Source: Atribacteria bacterium SCGC AAA255-G05
GTDB lineage: Bacteria; Atribacterota; Phoenicimicrobiia; Phoenicimicrobiales; Phoenicimicrobiaceae
Assembly: GCA_000405605.1 (NCBI GenBank)
Contig: ASPA01000055.1
Location: forward strand, 1 to 15,085
Direction of reading: 5' to 3'
DNA length: 15,085 bases
This document shows positions 13,619 to 15,085 of this stretch, piece by piece (positions within the stretch are counted from its first letter, which is position 1; every line of letters begins with the position of its first letter). The notes under the pieces were generated by a model. That model did no database searches, had not been told where the DNA came from, and saw only the letters and a list, made by a program, of their open reading frames with translations. A program made the translations under genes and the position numbers.

Positions 13619-14610
13619 TAACTTTTACGCTTAAGATACCTGATATCATTTATTAACTCGGAAAGAATTTTTTCTTTAATTTTGTACATCTTTCCCGAAC
13701 ATAAACAACCGGCAGCATTTGGATGGCCGCCACCATTAAATTTTCCGGCAAATTTATTTACGTCAAAATTACCTTTAGAGCGAAAACTAATCTTTATTTT
13801 ATTATCTTTAGTCTCTCTGAATAAGATTGATACTTCGGTATTATCTAAAGTTGTGGCAACATCAATTATTCCTTCTATCTCTTCATCATTTGCTTTAGTA
13901 TTATTTAACATCTTTCGGGTAATAGTTAGCCATGAAACATAATTAGAGTCTGCCACTTCTAAAGTTGAAAGGGCTTCTCCTAGTAATTTTAATCCGGGAT
14001 AGGTATTTCTATTATAAATATTAGCGGCAATTAAATGCGGCTTTATTCCAAAAGAAGTTAAATCAGAAGCTATTTTAAATGTCTTTGAACTTACGTTTGA
14101 ATATCTAAACGAACCGGTATCAGTTAATATGGAGGTAAATAAGCAGGTAGAGATATCTTCATCTAATAAATCTATATTTATAAACTTAATCAGTTTATAA
14201 ATAATTTCTCCAACCGAAGAAACAGAACTATCTACATAATTTAAATCTCCAAAGTTTTCGTTGCTCGTATGGTGGTCGATGTTTATTATGGTCTTTATGT
14301 TTTTAAATATTTCATACGTCTTTCCCATTCTTTTGACATTACTACAATCAAGTGCTATCCCCACATCTATGCTTTTCGTGTCAATATAATCACCCTCTAA
14401 ATATTGTACTTTATTAACGCCGGGTAAAAAATCATATACTTTTGGCAATTTACCCTGATTTAATATAATGGGTTTCTTCTTTAGTTTTTTTAATATGGAA
14501 TAAAGGGCAAGTTCAGAACCAATTCCATCTCCATCCAAATTTATATGGGAAGTGATTAGAAAATTATTGTTTTTCTGCAGTATTTTGCTAATTTCATCAA
14601 AACTATTCAT
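13618..14610 (-). CDS. nrnA: DHH-family nanoRNase / pAp phosphatase (NrnA-like)
   Basis: Predicted bifunctional enzyme degrading 2-5 nt RNA fragments to mononucleotides and dephosphorylating 3'-phosphoadenosine 5'-phosphate. The 330 residues show the DHH domain with metal ligands H22, D26 and D28 (HINLDGDGIGS, with Asn where many relatives have a different residue before DGD), D88, and the DHH motif at 112-114 (NIDHHTSNENFG). A C-terminal DHHA1 domain ends with GGGHPNAAG at 293-301. This layout is typical of NrnA. Its ATG overlaps the rbfA stop by 8 nt (ATGAATAG), pointing to translational coupling. Placement between rbfA and truB is common in low-GC anaerobes and ties it to RNA turnover alongside pnp. 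Confidence 0.92.
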   Translation of the reverse strand: MNSFDEISKILQKNNNFLITSHINLDGDGIGSELALYSILKKLKKKPIILNQGKLPKVYDFLPGVNKVQYLEGDYIDTKSIDVGIALDCSNVKRMGKTYEIFKNIKTIINIDHHTSNENFGDLNYVDSSVSSVGEIIYKLIKFINIDLLDEDISTCLFTSILTDTGSFRYSNVSSKTFKIASDLTSFGIKPHLIAANIYNRNTYPGLKLLGEALSTLEVADSNYVSWLTITRKMLNNTKANDEEIEGIIDVATTLDNTEVSILFRETKDNKIKISFRSKGNFDVNKFAGKFNGGGHPNAAGCLCSGKMYKIKEKILSELINDIRYLKRKS

Positions 14611-14983
14611 TATTTCTATCTTTCTTTAAATCTAACTGTTGGTCATTAATTTCAGTAATTATTTTTAATAATTTGTATTGCTGTTCTAAGTCCTTATCGA
14701 TTACGAATTTTATATTCGGTACATATCTTATTTTTAAATCTTTTCCCAATTCGCCTCTTATAAATTTTGTTGCATTTTTAAGTCCTTCTAAAGTTTTTTT
14801 TTGTTGTTTCCTATCATTAAAAATAGTCACAAAAATATCAGCATATTTTAGGTCAGACGAGACCTTTACTCTAGTTATGGTGACAAATTTTATCCTTGGG
14901 TCATTTATTTCTCGATATATTATATTGTTAATTTCTCTTATAAGAGATTTCTCTAACTGTTCTTTTCTCTTGGGCAGTGGCAT
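14603..14983 (-). CDS. rbfA: 30S ribosome-binding factor RbfA
   Basis: Late-acting 30S assembly factor that binds near helix 1 and the 3' end of 16S rRNA during maturation and cold adaptation. The 126 residues adopt the family's single KH-like fold: N-terminal RKEQLEKSLIREINNII helix, NDPRIKFVTITRVKVSSDLKYADIFVTI strands, and the RGELGKDLKIRYVPNIKFVID segment. The ATG has GGGGA (14992-14996) 8 nt upstream. That SD coincides with the last unit of an 8-bp repeat array. infB would be expected upstream, but nothing recognisable as its C-terminus is visible before the window ends. The stop overlaps the nrnA start. Confidence 0.95.
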   Translation of the reverse strand: MPLPKRKEQLEKSLIREINNIIYREINDPRIKFVTITRVKVSSDLKYADIFVTIFNDRKQQKKTLEGLKNATKFIRGELGKDLKIRYVPNIKFVIDKDLEQQYKLLKIITEINDQQLDLKKDRNNE

Positions 14984-14991
14984 ATTCTAAT

Positions 14992-15067
14992 TCCCCAATC
15001 TACCAATTCACCAATTCGCCAATTAAACTAATTCAACGTTTAACCAGTTTTCCAGGTAATCGGTTAT
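14992..15067. repeat. Octad (8-bp) repeat array upstream of rbfA
   Basis: CCAATCTA (14995), CCAATTCA (15003), CCAATTCG (15011), CCAATTAA (15019) and ACTAATTC (15027). Weaker 8-nt units such as ATCGGTTA and TCAGCTTA continue to about 15070. On the coding strand the units read TGGNGAAT, and one of them (TGGGGAAT) provides the rbfA SD. A 20-codon open frame on the minus strand from the window edge ends with TAA at about 15023-15025. It could be the tail of an upstream gene or chance within the repeats. Confidence 0.7.
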
Positions 15068-15085
15068 CAGCTTATAAATATTTCT

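Noticed and set aside
15023..15085. C-terminus of infB at the window edge
   Set aside because: The 20-codon open minus-strand frame shows no IF2-like ending and overlaps weak octad repeats, so identity cannot be supported.

Overview
The window comes from a low-G+C bacterium, roughly one third G+C by eye, with a clear bacterial housekeeping layout, Shine-Dalgarno (SD) sites and frequent TTG/GTG starts. The order rbfA-nrnA-truB-ribF-rpsO-pnp-dut, followed further on by ftsK, resembles the block found in Firmicutes/Clostridia and several deep-branching anaerobic phyla such as Atribacterota. I cannot fix the phylum from this sequence alone. There is no sign of a phage, insertion sequence, CRISPR array, tRNA or rRNA.

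Layout. On the plus strand, dnaJ (33-1166) and mtaB (1564-2880) are separated by a repeat-filled spacer. A 523-nt spacer (2881-3403) lies between mtaB and the converging minus-strand genes. On the minus strand, read from the right end leftwards, are rbfA, nrnA, truB, ribF, rpsO, pnp and dut (translation and RNA metabolism), then an Na/Pi-cotransporter family protein with a PhoU-like tail, uppP and ftsK (envelope and chromosome segregation). rbfA/nrnA overlap by 8 nt, and nptA-like/uppP and uppP/ftsK are nearly touching, so these pairs are probably translationally coupled.

The genes are conventional: ribosome assembly (RbfA, S15), tRNA modification (TruB, MtaB), RNA decay (PNPase, NrnA), flavin cofactor synthesis (RibF), dUTP sanitation (Dut), lipid-carrier recycling (UppP), DNA translocation (FtsK) and protein folding (DnaJ).

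The unusual signal is between the genes. Nearly every spacer longer than about 100 nt contains quasi-tandem arrays with a strict 7-bp period (8 bp at the right end). Each array keeps 2-4 bases of each unit and varies the rest. Recurrent words include AGTATCG, GTATNNN, AGTCGTT AGTGAAT, GCTCTAC GCTATTC, CTGGCTC CTGAATT and TTTTGCG. Arrays recur in different spacers, often as inverted pairs. They run up to or into stop codons (mtaB, ftsK, dut, ribF) and right up to ribosome binding sites (dnaJ, mtaB, nptA-like, rbfA). This resembles the degenerate heptanucleotide STRR repeats known from cyanobacteria, but here many unrelated-looking words share one period. A second observation is that mtaB appears to start at an ATT codon placed 8 nt after a strong SD.
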